DNA of 64,000 nucleotides from Spirodela intermedia (GCA_902729315.2 LR746265.1:9419392-9483391), one strand, 5' to 3'; positions 31,501-43,202 are shown, numbered from the stretch's first letter. Notes: generated by a model from the sequence alone, not told the origin. Translations and numbers: made by a program.

Positions 31501-34500
31501 GAGCTCAAGAATGCAACGACTATGCTGCAATCATGTAATGCGTAAATTTTGTGACTTGATGCTTCATTAACTTTATTAATAATCGGAACCCAATTTATTT
31601 GATGAACGTTTACGAATGATAATGTTACTGGGCATCCTCATGCATTTATTGTTCGTTTCATTTAACTGTACCCCCCTTCCACATGGAACATTTAGATTTT
31701 TCTCTGTCACTTCCTGTCCATAATTGAACGATTAGGATATTCTTTCGTTTTCATCTTTTGAATGATTGAATGCCTTCAGTTCATATCAATCGACTGAAGC
31801 TTCTAATTTTGGAATAACCGGTTGCTTTATATATATTTTTGATGGTTGGTCTGTTAAAATGTGCCTCGTACAGTTGTTAGAGGTCAAAACGCAAGAAACG
31901 AGTTGAAGTTTGTGGTGAAGAGATGGAAAGCAGCTTGTTTTCTGCAGAAGCATGTGAAGAGGTGGATTGCCCAGAGGATACTGAACCAACATCAGAGAGC
32001 TGCAAAAACTTTGCAGTCAGGTGGTGTAAATGTTCTTATATTCCTATTTCTTACTTTTATGTGTTAGATACACCCTTTTGATTATATTTATCTTCTTCGA
32101 TGCAGCTCTTCGTGGGAGCATAGCTAGGAAACACTTCTATGTTCTTAGGGATTCACGATCATCAGTGCATGAGGACATTGAGAACTCCTTACCTAAGGCT
32201 TCAGAAAAAATGGAGGTATTTTGTTTAATATGCAATATTTTATCATTACAGAGGATGATGTTTGAGGGTTACTGCCTTTTAAATGACTGTTGGTGGTTAG
32301 AAATTTCATTTTTATAGTATAAAGGCAGTGAGAAAGAAATCAGTACCACTAAAAACTATCCGAGTGGTTAGTCAGTATCCCTGTTCCAGTCCGGCATTAT
32401 CGATCTAGGAGGAGTAAAAAAAGGCGAACTGCAGAAAGATCAGCTCGGTGGATCAGCTTTGACCTCCAACAATAGCCAATTGGGCCAAAAAGGGAAAAAA
32501 TGATAGAGAGGAAAATGACAGAAATAGGAAAAGGGAAGGAAGCTTTTCTTTCTCCGGGTTGTTTGCTGTGCCAGGTAAAATGGCTGCTTCTTCTTGGGGT
32601 AACTAGTGGTGGTCAGCTGGCTGAGAATAGAGATTGGAAGGAGCTTTGAGAAAGTGCGTCAGAGGAGAGAAGCATGTAAAAGAAAGGGGAGGGGGGGTGC
32701 AGGCTTCTAAAATCCCTCCCTATTAGTCTTCAAGGGGTATTCCGCCTGGGAATGACTCACCTAAGTTGGCAAATGAGTGTACTTTATGCTGGTTTTGGCA
32801 ATCTTTGTTCTTTTCAGGCGATGCTATTGATTTCTTATTTTAAGCTTAGTGGATCGTTCCCTTAACTGGCCAGGGAAGATTCAGCAAATTTTGTGATGAA
32901 TGAGCTGGTTCTGGTGCAGAAAATTTTCGGAAGATCAAGATGAAATTATGCACGGAAATGGGTATCACTGGCTCTGGTGCTTTAGTGACTTTTTAATTAA
33001 ACACACTTTCTTAGATGCACCGTTGTTAGATGACTGGCTGTGTCTGAGCCATGTGATTGATGGATAATTTTGATTTTTTTATTTTTTGGAGCGGAGATTG
33101 TTGCATCATCTCTCATGAAGGGGAAGTACTTGGAGGTTTGAGAGAGGAATGAGTGAAAAATGTGGTGATTAGAGTTTTCTGTGCTTTATTCTTCAAATTA
33201 CTTATCAGATATTTGTCACTCTGTAATAGTCCATGAATCATACATATGCATGCCTGCCCACAGGTTGCCAGACTAGCGGATGTCCCCAGAAATAACAAGG
33301 CAATCATACGCGGTAAACTTAATAATCGGCTTTAGTTATGGACGTTCTGGTTTTCAGCTTGGCCGTAAATCATAGAATAATAAAAGTTGGATGAAGTCGA
33401 GAGAAGAGCCTAACCTTGTTTTAGAGGTTCTAATGTTATATCCTTTGTCTCCTGATGAATGAGATCTTCTCCTCCCACCCCCCGCTCGTTTTAACCTTTC
33501 ATCACGAATATTTCCTCAGCACCACATACCAGGCCTGGAAGAACTTCAAAGGCGTATTTTTATGGTGGAAAAAGCTCTGCAAGAGAAGGAAGAGGAGAAT
33601 GTCTTGTTGCGCAGACAACTAAGGCAGTACGAGGGGAGATGGTCAGAGTATGAGGCAAAAATGAGGTCCATGGAAGAAATGTGGCAGAAACAATTGATAT
33701 CGTTGCAGGTGATCTTCTTCAGAAATGGCCCACTTTATGACTCTTCGATACGATTGCTAATTTCCTTCTTTCGTCGTCATAAAACTGGGTTCAACTCTGT
33801 GTTTTGTTAGTTTCTCCGTCGGAAATCATTGTGATCAGCATGAGATCACCTTTTTGAATAAGTTATTCGCTCTGGAATTTATCTTTTTTGGGTAAACTCT
33901 AGCCTAGTTATTTTTTCTAAGCATGAAGTTTACTATTTTCCTTGAATCCTAAGTTTGGAAGATGGGGCGTGATCCTGCCATTTATAACCATTCTCCCCCC
34001 CGTTTTTATCATACGCCATTGCAGTCTCCCACCACTGGTTTTGACTCAACTGTTCCGAAAACATGGAGATAACAAATTTCTTCAAGATACCCACCCCCCA
34101 GATCATGACTGAGGATTAGTTTTTGAAGACCCGAAAGCAGAATTGACCGTCTCTTCTCTTGAGGCCATCGATATTATTTATTCACATATTTTGGCATGTA
34201 CCAACTTGTAAGTAGAGTGACTCAAGCTTAATGGTGTGTGCGCCAGGTAAGTCTAGCTGCGGCTCGGAGGAGTCTCACCACTGATGATGCGGCATCCCAA
34301 CCTGAGAAGGTGGATGCGTCGCCAGGCCCTCATCTCTACGACTCCGAAGATACGATCTCCATTGATACTCGGACCCCTGAGGGCACCCCTCCGAAGATCT
34401 CTCGCCCTTCCAACACCAGGCAGCTGCCAAGTGATTCTAATGGCATCTCAAGCGCTGTTCCTCATCTCACGAGGGAGTTCGAGCAGAAGAAGCAGGATTT

Positions 34501-34723
34501 TGAGGACGACGCCCGCTGTCTAGTTGAGGTGAAATCCAGGCAGGCGGATGGTGGCGTCAGCCCGACAGAGGAGCTCAGGAAGCTGAAGCTCCAGTTTGTG
34601 GCCTGGAAGAAGGAATACAAGGCGAAGCTGCATGAGACGAAGGTGGCGCTCCAGAAGCACGTGAACCCAGAAACTGAGAAGGCCAGCAAGAGGACATGGT
34701 GGGGCAAGAGAAGCGCAAAGTGA
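19535..34723 (+). CDS. Class VIII unconventional myosin heavy chain
   Basis: Twenty-four exons join in frame to 1225 aa: 19535-20017, 21328-21429, 21524-21667, 21759-21909, 22080-22107, 22233-22398, 22553-22616, 22732-22745, 22825-22909, 23698-23801, 23924-24062, 25259-25377, 25476-25628, 25716-25805, 26580-26657, 27656-27814, 28367-28570, 29937-30142, 30229-30364, 31405-31534, 31874-32020, 32106-32215, 33520-33708, 34247-34723. Seen: the class VIII N-terminus with [13 protein letters not shown]-loop GESGAGKT at 304-311; switch I NHNSSRF at 352-358; switch II DIYGFE at 576-581; Asp523 at the TEDS position, 16 residues before DALAK; actin-contact motif FIRCIKPND; converter FFRTGQ; four IQ-like motifs (about 876-1004); a short coiled coil (1005-1067); and a Ser/Pro- and Lys-rich tail. 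Known: plant myosin VIII binds F-actin and calmodulin-like light chains and works at plasmodesmata, endosomes and the cell plate. Family length is about 1150-1200 aa, so the gene is complete. Start: first ATG before the conserved SSLEQML motif. Confidence 0.93.
22732..22745 (+). other. 14-nt microexon of the myosin VIII gene
   Basis: Flanked by CAG and GTACTC, this exon completes a Phe codon and adds LLEK, giving the invariant myosin string TFLLEKSRVVQ. Skipping it would shift the frame inside the motor domain, so its inclusion is needed for function. Confidence 0.9.
23241..23293. repeat. (TA)n(CA)n(GT)n palindromic microsatellite in a myosin intron
   Basis: TA units run into CA units, which meet GT units at CACGTG. 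The CA and GT halves are perfect complements and can fold into a hairpin. The tract lies in the 788-bp intron between the exons ending at 22909 and starting at 23698. Confidence 0.85.
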
Positions 34724-35646
34724 ACGGCATGCTATTTATATCTATATGCCCCTCAATTCAGGAATTCAGCTTTTCCTAAAAGGGAAAGGGAGGGGGGGGT
34801 GGTCTGTATATTCCTTGTTGACTACATCATATCCTCAGTCACAAGTATGAGGAGGGTCAGTTCCTGTTGGAACGTGAGGGGGCCATGATGTACAGTTACC
34901 GAGAAGAGAGGTTCACGGCTAAATGCCGGAGGTATTTATTTTTCTGTCGTCTCAACTCATTCCACTGTGTCTGGAAGTGGCGGCGGGGAGACCCCCATCC
35001 CCTCTTCCACCTGACAACAGCTCCTTGCGACCAGCTCCGTCATATTTAGTAGAGTTGACGACTGTCAAATGCGATCGATGGGTCATTTTCTCAGCACAAG
35101 CAGAGGCCATGGCACTCCTGCGTTAAACAACTGCTGGAGGATAGACGGTGTTGAAGTGGATAGAAAATGAGCTCCGCACGAAGGGTAGAGCTCGTTTTCT
35201 AAAAGCCATTGAGAGATGCAGCCGAAGCGAAACCCATGTCTGCAGATTGCCTTTCATGTTGTCCATGAGCTACTGAGTTCCAAGGCAAATGGAACAGGTC
35301 TGCCTCAAGGGTCTGTGCCTCATGTAGCAGCTGTATCAGAAAGCCAGGCGGCGCTCCATGCACCACCAGCATCTGTTGGGGAATCAGGATCAAGTGGGTT
35401 GCAGGCTTAGACGGTGTTGGTGTGGACTTCTAGGGCCGCCATGGATCTTTCATTACTCATTTATGCCATCCATGCCATGAGAAAGACTTATTTTAGAATA
35501 CCAACCCCTCCCTTACTCAACAGCCCATTGTGAAGTACAATCCTTTTAGCCTCGGTTTTCAACAATTTTCTTTGCACTCGTGGAAGCTCTCATTCTCTGG
35601 CAACCACTGAAAGGACGACACGTAATATGTTTTTGATGTAATTTTG
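34724..35646. other. Myosin 3' UTR and GC-rich unassigned flank
   Basis: The first several hundred bases should be the myosin 3' UTR. The stretch 35216-35410 has an open plus-strand frame (64 aa, Ala/Ser/Gln-rich, ending SGSSGLQA) with gene-like base composition, but no family is recognised. The Ty3/gypsy element begins at 35647. Confidence 0.45.
35161..35201. repeat. Hairpin with 14-bp arms
   Basis: TAGAAAATGAGCTC is followed 13 bases later by GAGCTCGTTTTCTA, its reverse complement at 13 of 14 positions. The single mismatch would be a G-U type pair in RNA from one strand. It lies 440 bp downstream of the myosin stop codon. Confidence 0.7.
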
Positions 35647-36203
35647 TGATGTAGCAGAAATTTGAAGAACTAATGATTTGATCATATTTCAGTTTTTCAC
35701 AAGGGAAATGATTTTATTGAAAGCTCCTTGCCTTGCATCTACGTAATAAAGATATTTCATCTCTTGGGTCCACAAGAAATTGACCCCGAGTTCACATAAT
35801 CATAAATAGCTCCTTAAGTCTATAGGGATGTTGGAATCCACCAATAGAAATAGAGAACCTTCAAAGAGGAAGGTAACTCAAAAAATAGATTGATGGAAAA
35901 ATGAGAATGCTTCTGAGCTACGAGGGAGGGGGGGGGGGGGGCATATTTATAGGCTGAAGAGTAGTTTTAACTAACCTACAAAAAAGGAAACACCTCTACA
36001 GAGGTTTGAGGGGAAATTTTCAATTTTCAATTTTAAAAAAGAATATGGAAAATAAAGAGAAATGTGGGAATTGAGATTTTGACATATTTAACAATTGTCT
36101 AAATCTCTTACTAGGTTAGTTTGAACTAAATTGGGCTGAATTGGGTCTTCATGCATCTCGGGCCTCTGGTCCACTTGAATTGAATATAAATTGGGTTGAA
36201 TCA
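35647..36203 (-). repeat. Ty3/gypsy LTR, intact copy
   Basis: This is the 3' LTR of the minus-strand element. It contains a run of about 13 G (35929-35941), where the other copy is interrupted. It aligns with 38724-39041 and 40712-40973. Confidence 0.85.
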
Positions 36204-36217
36204 GTCTCTCTTGCTTC
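36204..36217 (-). other. Polypurine tract of the Ty3/gypsy element
   Basis: On the minus strand, GAAGCAAGAGAGAC directly precedes the 3' LTR start (TGATTCAACC). This is the expected position and composition for the plus-strand primer of reverse transcription. Confidence 0.65.
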
Positions 36218-36229
36218 AAAAGAACTCAC

Positions 36230-37060
36230 CATTGAGTCTTTGTTATCTCTATTGTGTTTGATAAGTCAAGGACATATGCATTGCTATTAATTTTTTTGAA
36301 GCACCTTGAATGGCCCATACTTTTTTGGATTGAGCTTGCTGTAGTTTCTTGTTGGTAACCTCTCTTTCCTCGAATAAACCATAATTAGATCCCTTACTTG
36401 AAGATTTTTTCTTCTTCATTTCTGATCAACTCTCCCCTTATAATTTACATAATTCATAGAAAGATGCTTCTTGACATTTTCATGGACTATCTTAATATGT
36501 TCCACCATAATGTTTGTTGTAATGTTGGTTCCAAGTAATTTAGGTCAATCTACCAAAACTAGAAGAAATTTTGGAGGAATAAAATACACAATAGAAAATG
36601 GAGACTGATTTGTGGAGCGATTTACCATAGAATTATAGGTAAATTCAGCTTGAGCAAGAGTAAAATCTCATTACTTTTAGCAAGAGTGAATTAAATTTCC
36701 AAGTTTCTTGTTGAACACCTCTATTTGACCATTACCTTGTGGATGACTAGTAGAGCTGAATTTTAAATATGAATCAAATATGTTTCACAAAGTACTCAAG
36801 AAATCTGAGATAAATTTAGAATCTAGATCTATGGTGTACTTTGGAACTCTATGCAAATGAATTATCTCGTGCCATTTGTACAACATCATTCTTTTTCTTA
36901 TATGCAATGAAATGTGTCATCTTTGACAACTGATCCACAATCATAGAAAATAAAGACTGATCCTCTCCTAAGTATATGACAATCTCAAAATGAAATCCAT
37001 TGAAATGTCCACTCACTACACATCTAGAATTGGTAGTAGAGAATATAGACACATATTTTG
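36230..37060 (-). pseudogene. Integrase remnant of the Ty3/gypsy element
   Basis: On the minus strand, the frame segments show SMIVDQLSKMTHFIAYKK, then DSKFISDFLSTL, HPQGNGQIEVFNKKLGN, QAEFTYNSMVNRST, and finally a chromo-like end with NAYVLDLSN. These are the Ty3/gypsy integrase core and C-terminal signatures in the right order. Several in-frame stops and frame changes are present. Most are the kind produced by C-to-T loss. Confidence 0.85.
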
Positions 37061-37402
37061 AGAATGCCTTTTGTTAATTTGACAAATTTGACATCTTTGC
37101 ACAAATTTTTGAACTTCTTTCTTCAACTGAGGCTAATACTATTATTCTTATATTATTTGTAAGATTTTTTCATACCCCAAATTTACTCCAAGTCCTCATA
37201 TATGTAATTCTCAAATCAACATTTTACGTAATGATGTTTGTAAAATGTATAGTTGATTCCTACGAAAAAGATAATTTTATTGCATGTGAAATCCATTGAT
37301 TGCTTTATTCTACATTTAATCATTCTAAATTTGAGCAATGTTTTAATCTTCAGAATATAACTCTTTTAGATATTTAAAACATGTAATCTCAATGCACAAT
37401 AA

Positions 37403-37585
37403 TTAGTAGTGCTGATTTTTTGTTAAGTGCATCACAACTCTATTGATTTTGTCTGATTTATGCTTGATGACAAAGGTAAATATTTGAATCAAATACATCC
37501 ATTTTGCATGTATTATATTGATACTAGTTTGACTATTGATAAACATCAAAGTTTGATGTTCTTCCTTCTTTGGTGTGTACATCAA
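37403..37585 (-). pseudogene. RNase H end of the polyprotein, remnant
   Basis: The minus-strand frame reads HAKWMYLIQIFTFVIKHKSD, matching the end of the RNase H/connection region of plant Ty3 polyproteins (typically ...FVIKHKSGK.NRVADALSRR). The active-site part and the whole RT palm are not found, so an internal deletion lies between this and gag. Confidence 0.7.
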
Positions 37586-37715
37586 CCTCCTAACTACTAG
37601 AGAACAAGAATAATTTTCATGCTCATCACCATCAACAATATTTTCATGAGCTTCATCTTGATTTTACACTTTAAGATCTTCATCTCCATCAATTATTTCT
37701 GTATCATTCACTATA

Positions 37716-37773
37716 CCATATTTTGGACAAACATCAGATTTGTGCCCATCTTCACTACATCTGTAACATTTGG
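37716..37773 (-). pseudogene. Gag CCHC zinc knuckle, remnant
   Basis: The minus strand encodes CYRCSEDGHKSDVC, a complete C-x2-C-x4-H-x4-C nucleocapsid knuckle. It lies between the gag fragment at 37945-38148 and the RNase H remnant, as expected for the 3' end of gag. Confidence 0.85.
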
Positions 37774-37944
37774 AAATAGAGTTAGACATAAAAAATTTAT
37801 TGTACAGAATTTTATCTAGATGGAATAGATGCACTTGTTTTTGTCCCTATTGTAGTCATTTCTTTCCAAGTTGAAAATTTCGTGATTTAGCTTTTCCTTT
37901 CTCCAATAACAATTCAACATGTTCAAAAGCCATAATAATATTAT

Positions 37945-38148
37945 TTAACTTAAAAAATGATTGTAAGATGACCTTTCCTTAATATCCCATCTAAATGCAC
38001 TTTTAAATCTATATATCACATAAGATTTAGATTTAGTAACTCCAACTCTAGAAGACAATGCGTAAAATTCTTCAACATACTCTACCATAGTTTTTATTTC
38101 CCTATTTATAATTTGAATATTATTGATATTAAAATTGTTCATAATCAT
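37945..38148 (-). pseudogene. Gag (retrotransposon gag domain) remnant
   Basis: The minus-strand frame includes MVEYVEEFYALSSRVGV, then YRFKSAFRWDIKE. This resembles the S-V-x-EY-x-EFY...L and GL...I segments of the plant retrotransposon gag family. The reading frame is truncated. Confidence 0.6.
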
Positions 38149-38705
38149 GAAGAAAAAAATATTTAGATTTTAATAATTTCGTTATTTTATCTCAATTTTG
38201 AACTTGATATTTTCTTGGACTTCCATCAGTGGATTGAAGTTGATCCCACTACATAGAGGCTCCACTTTTGAGTTTATAAGTAACTTTTGTCATAAATCTT
38301 GATGTATTCAAAAAATCTCTTAACTTTTGAAATCTAATTTAAAAGTTCTCAATTTTTAGATGTCCATTAAAATTGAGCAAATAAATTTTCATTCGAAAAC
38401 CTGTGCAATCATCATAATTTTATCTACTTAAACTTTCTATCTCATTTGAAAGTTTTTTCTAGGTAGATTGTCAAAAATCATTTTTATTTTTAACTAGTTT
38501 TACCATGAGGATGGACTTCACTTGCATATAGTCTTGTCAAAATTTCTTTCAATATGTTATTCAAATTTTCAATTTTTTTTTCCATATGATTATGACAATT
38601 AGTAAACTCTTATCTTGAAACAAGGCATATCTCATAACTTTAGCTTTCATTGACTTGTATGTCTTTACCTCATGACATCTTCTAAAATAAAATTTGAAAT
38701 GTTGA

Positions 38706-38720
38706 CCTTGTTTTGATACT
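38706..38720 (-). other. Primer binding site, initiator-Met tRNA type
   Basis: On the minus strand, AGTATCAAAACAAGG follows the 5' LTR end within a few bases. It matches the usual plant PBS (GGTATCAGAGC-type) apart from G-to-A changes, and this supports the element's polarity. Confidence 0.65.
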
Positions 38721-39041
38721 ACTTGATACAACATAAATTTGAAGAATTGATGATTTGATCACGTTTCATCTTTCCTTATATATTTTAAAAATAAAATAAC
38801 GACCTTGAATCCACAAGTAATGTGATTTTATTGAAAATTCCATCTTAAATCCATAGAACAAAGAGAATTGCCATTGGAGTCTACAAGAGGTTGATCTTGA
38901 GTCCACTTGATTATAAATAGTTCCTTGAGTCCATAATGATGCTAGAATTCACTAGTAGAGATAGAAAATCTCTAGATATGATGATAACTAAAAAAATAGA
39001 TCAATGAAAAAATGAGAATCCTCTAGGGCTACAGAGGGAGG

Positions 39042-40711
39042 TGATGTGATTTAATCTTTGTATAATTAATCACACAAATTTAAAATTTATAGAATTAAAA
39101 ATATTATTTTTTACATTTTTAGAAATATTTTAGAATTAATTAATTAATTATAATTAGATAAGAGATTCTAAAATATGATAAAATTTTAAGTCGATCAAAG
39201 GATATAATATTTCAGAATATTCTACAGAAAATATAATTTTATATAATTTTTAGACTAAATAATGAAGATAAAATATATTTAAAATTTATAAAAAAAGAAA
39301 ATAAGTGTGAGGATATCAGGATGATGTCACTACATCTATAACATTTAGAAACAGAATTTCAACCATCGATTCTTACATAAATCATTACAGACAATTTAAT
39401 TAATCAATTAAGAAATGTAAAGTCAAAAGAATCATATTTGAATTAAGAAGAATTTCTAAACTTGAAATCACATAAGTTATCACTCGATTAAGTAAAAAAT
39501 AAATTTAAAGTAGGAAAGATAAAGTTCCAACCTTGTAATAATGATCACTAAAATTTTGTGCATTTAGAAGGATTATTGCATAATGTCTATGATCTCAAAG
39601 GATCTCATTAGACAAGGATGATGTGGACAATCTCTAGATTTTCTTATGAAGTCTAAAAATTAATAAAGTAGGTCAATAAATCATCTTTAATGACTATCAC
39701 TTAATGGAGTAAAAAAATAATGACTTTGCAGATCTCTAGTAGTTGTCACCTAATAGAGATAAGTTAGATAAAGTTGAGGCATAAGTTAAGGAGCTTCATT
39801 CTCAAGTCTAATAGTAAGAGGAAGTTCTTCATCACATTTGATATGCTCTTAAGAGGTGATGACTCATCTCTCATTAGATTGTCCTCTTCCTAATAATAAT
39901 TTATTTGTCGATCAATCAAAAATTATTTATTTAATAAATTTATAATTTTTTTATCAAGAATCATTTGATAATTTTAACAATGATGCTTTGCGAATTACGT
40001 TGATGATTAAGTGATTATGGCGGCTTAATCATTGACAAGTAAGATGTAGAAAAACTATAATTTAATCAAGTAAAAATATGAGTTTTGACTATGGCAAGAT
40101 TCAAATCATGAGAAAGAATAAAATAAGTATGTGAATACCCTTATAAAGTGACATCATAAATGTATCTTCTTCTCATAAACAAGAGATATTTTAATTAAAA
40201 TCATTGAAAACTTTCTAGAAAGCTTTAATAGCAATTTCGTCACACATTAATTTTTTTTTGAGTTTTAGAATAGATATATAGTAATACAAGATTATGTGAT
40301 CAATAAGTCTATGTCTCACATGTGTATGACTACTCTTTGCCTCACACTCAGCTAGCCATTAGTGACATGGAAGAAGAGTGACGCAAATATGTTTCTGATT
40401 AGTCTTTAGTCACTTGAGCCTACTATTTGTAGTTCTGTCTAATTGTGCTTTTAACCTTATGAGCTTGATTGGTTAGTGAGTCCCTCCAATTTTTCTATAT
40501 ATTTTATTTTATTTCTTTTCATTTATCTCAAAAATATGATTAAATATTTTTTATAAATTCATATAAAATCACATAATTAACCAAAAAATCATATTAATCA
40601 ATTAAAAACTATTTTTCACAATTGAATACTAATATAAGTATAGTTATCATGAGTTAATATTTAAAATATATTATTAATTAATTACTAACTTGTGATAATG
40701 AAGACTTATCA
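39042..40711 (-). mobile_element. Solo LTR (family 2) nested in the Ty3/gypsy LTR, decayed
   Basis: This 1670-bp block splits the Ty3 LTR. It starts TGATGTGATT and ends GACTTATCA. Both ends match, in reverse orientation, the ends of the solo LTR at 46299-47926. No internal domain or second LTR is present. The candidate flanking pentamers (GGAGG and AAGGG) do not match well. It is much more AT-rich than its relative, so it is probably older or heavily deaminated. Confidence 0.78.
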
Positions 40712-40973
40712 AAGGGTCTTTTTATAGGCTAAAAAGTAATTATAACTAACCTAAAAAAAGAAAATGTCTCTAAATAGTTTCGAAGGAAATATTTGAAATT
40801 CAAAATTTTTAAACAAAACATGAGAAATAAAGAGAAATGTGGGAATTAAGATTTTGACACATTTACATGTGTCTAAATCTCCTATTAGGTTATTTCAAAC
40901 TAAACTGAGCTGAATTAGGTCTTCATGCATCATGGGCCTTTTGGTCCACTTGAGTAGAAATTGGGCTGCATCA

Positions 40974-41804
40974 GTTTGAACGAGCTTAGCAGCGACCAGT
41001 CAGAAGTCACTGAGGCAGTGTTGGCAGTCAATGATGATGAGCCAGTAGATTTCCGCACCGAGGAGTGGGGAGCCGCCAAAGCAGCTGGATCCTCCACTGG
41101 ACAGAGAGGTGAACAGTAGAGTTGCAAGGTAGGGGCTTGCCCAGAGAGGAGGGCCTTATATGCAGACAGAGCAGTAGAACATGAAACAGTCTTCACTCAA
41201 TGGCGAGTTGCTTCTATAGAGTAGAGGGTGGGGGGCGAGAGAGAGAGAGAGGAGGATGAAGGTAGGGAATGAACTGCATGGGAGGTAACAGTATAGAGAA
41301 GCGTAGTCTAGACAAAGGAAAGAAAGAGAGAGGGTTAAGGCTTGGGCAGTGTATTTTCTTTGGGTATCTACGCCGTCGTCATCTCAAGGCGTGAAATTCC
41401 ATCGAAACTAATATCTACGTCAAGCCAGGGAGGTGAGATTTGTTCCTTTCAAGGAAGAGTAACGGCCATTTTGCTACATGGCTAATTATAACGAGGCGAA
41501 GACAGAGTGGGGTACGGCAGTCGGATAGCAAACTGACTCCTTTCAATTCTCTCCGCCGCCCATGGAAACGTCTGAGCCTGGAAAGCCTTCTGAGGGAAGA
41601 AATGAAGGGACGTTCCCGGAAGACACTGCGGGAAACCAGCGAGTTCCGATCTCCTCTCCTTGGGAGGGATTGAATGCAGAGGAAAGGCCAACGAACAACT
41701 GTCGATTTAACTTCGTCCACTCCTCATTTTTTTGCCTTGTGGGCAATCAATTCCACCTTTTGCCAGCTCGGGAGAGGATGTCTGGGAACACGTTTGGCAA
41801 GAAT

Positions 41805-41883
<79 letters not shown>

Positions 41884-42926
41884 ATGGAGGACATATCGGG
41901 AATGGATTGGCTTTGTCTAACCCATTCAGCATCGATTCAAACCATCAGTCGGATATTATTTGTGCTCTGAATTGTGTAGTTCCTGGGGAAGGAGCAATAA
42001 GACAGAATGAGAGGGGGTTTTCCGTCGATACACATACTAACGATGAACACAACGTACCTGAACTTTTAGGATACGATACCATTAGCGCTGATATAAATAC
42101 GTTGACAGGTGGGCAAAGGGTTTGCATTGCCTATTATGCCGCTGATACTTTTGAGAGGATACGGTAGTTATGATCGAGCTATTCGCAAGGTTGCCCTCCA
42201 TTACCAGGGATGTCTGATGGCGATATTCCAAAGTTATCAGTGCATTGTTTCTCTAGACACGTTCATCATCTCATTGGTATTATCACCTTCCTCGAGATAT
42301 TCCTAACCCTAAAGCCTTATATATGATCAGATCCCGATTTAAATTCCTAAAAACTGTTCACTGTGGGGGTAATAGCATCCTGATAATATAAAATGGGTCT
42401 GTTGATAAATTTTTGGTTGAGAAGGGAGGCGCAAAGGGAGGACAGGACCCAGAAGAGACGAGATCTCCCTCTCTGCCTCTTCGTTATCTCCGTTAAAGTT
42501 CTTTTATTCCATGGACTTCTCACCATGATAAACTATGGGCACCTGGTGGTAATCTTTCCTGAAATATTGCCTTAGATTTCTCTGACTTATTTCCTTACAT
42601 ATTGGTCACTATCGTCGTCAAATTCCTAATAGGGAAAACCTCTAAGGAACATAGAAGCCTTTTGGCGTCTGAGCAGAGAAATCACAGGTTGTTTAGGAAC
42701 TCGGCCTTCGGAGGAGATTGCTCATCATCTGCTGGAGATCTAAACAGGAAGAACAGAATGATCAATTTCTGTGGTATGATTCAGCCTCAGGGTAGTTAAT
42801 TATCGGAAAGGGGAAGCAGAGAAGGGGGAGAGCCATATGGGGAAAGAGGATCTCCTTCCCGGTCTTTCACTCCCTACAACCTTCCATGATGGAGCAGCCG
42901 GTAGACAAACGTAAAGAAGATGAAGA
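40974..42926. other. Unassigned sequence right of the Ty3 element
   Basis: From 40974 to about 41220 the base composition is gene-like and open on both strands (plus-strand end EEWGAAKAAGSSTGQRGE; minus-strand Ser/Ala-rich), but no family is recognised. Another open plus-strand frame at 41562-42167 runs through the (GA)n tract and is not convincing. Nothing else is supported. Confidence 0.4.
41807..41876. repeat. (GA)35 microsatellite
   Basis: This is the longest uninterrupted dinucleotide repeat in the window, about 70 bp. No recognised gene lies next to it. Confidence 0.95.
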
Positions 42927-43202
42927 ATGGAGGCCTGCATTGATTGCCTTTCACCCTTGGTAGATAGCGTGTTGAGACCTTTGGGAAAGGAGGGAGAGAG
43001 GAAAGGAGAGACGAGACCGTTTCCAACCTGGTTCCTTACTGTAGTCACTGTGGTCGTGGCTCTGTGGAGCTTGAGAAAGGCTATCGACGTTCTCTGCCCC
43101 CCTAAACGCCAGCACGGAGGAAGGACGGTAATAAAGGTCGAAGGTCACTCCATCTCTCCCGACCGTATAAGGCGTGGGATTGGCGCATTGTTCCTTCATT
43201 GA
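42927..43202 (+). CDS. Small hypothetical protein with one membrane segment
   Basis: A 91-aa frame begins MEACIDCLSPLVDSVLRPLG. Residues 36-54 form a clean hydrophobic helix (WFLTVVTVVVALWSL) bordered by basic residues. A basic, Cys/Pro-containing tail follows. I do not recognise the family. The frame is GC-balanced, unlike the AT-rich sequence to its right. It could be the first exon of a larger gene or a chance frame. No splice partner or promoter was identified. Confidence 0.3.
   Translation: MEACIDCLSPLVDSVLRPLGKEGERKGETRPFPTWFLTVVTVVVALWSLRKAIDVLCPPKRQHGGRTVIKVEGHSISPDRIRRGIGALFLH

Larger units (their letters stand above)
35647..40973 (-). mobile_element. Decayed Ty3/gypsy LTR retrotransposon with an interrupted LTR
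   Basis: The element is read on the minus strand. Its downstream LTR is 35647-36203 (557 bp). Its upstream LTR is 38724-39041 plus 40712-40973 (580 bp), split by an insertion of a different LTR. Both LTR copies start TGAT and end ATCA, and they align throughout. Flanking pentamers are TTTTG (35642-35646) and GTTTG (40974-40978), a target duplication with one change. The internal part is only 2.5 kb and keeps scraps of gag, RNase H and integrase, so protease and most of reverse transcriptase are deleted. All reading frames contain stops. The element is therefore a non-autonomous fossil. Confidence 0.88.

Noticed and set aside
33264-33312. Possible extra myosin exon (CAG before [16 protein letters not shown] and a GTAAAC donor)
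   Set aside because: Its 49 nt would shift the frame into the next exon, whereas the flanking exons (ending 32215 and starting 33520) already join in phase 0.
41562-42167. 201-aa plus-strand frame
   Set aside because: It depends on reading through the (GA)35 tract (Arg-Glu repeat) and shows no recognisable domain on either side.
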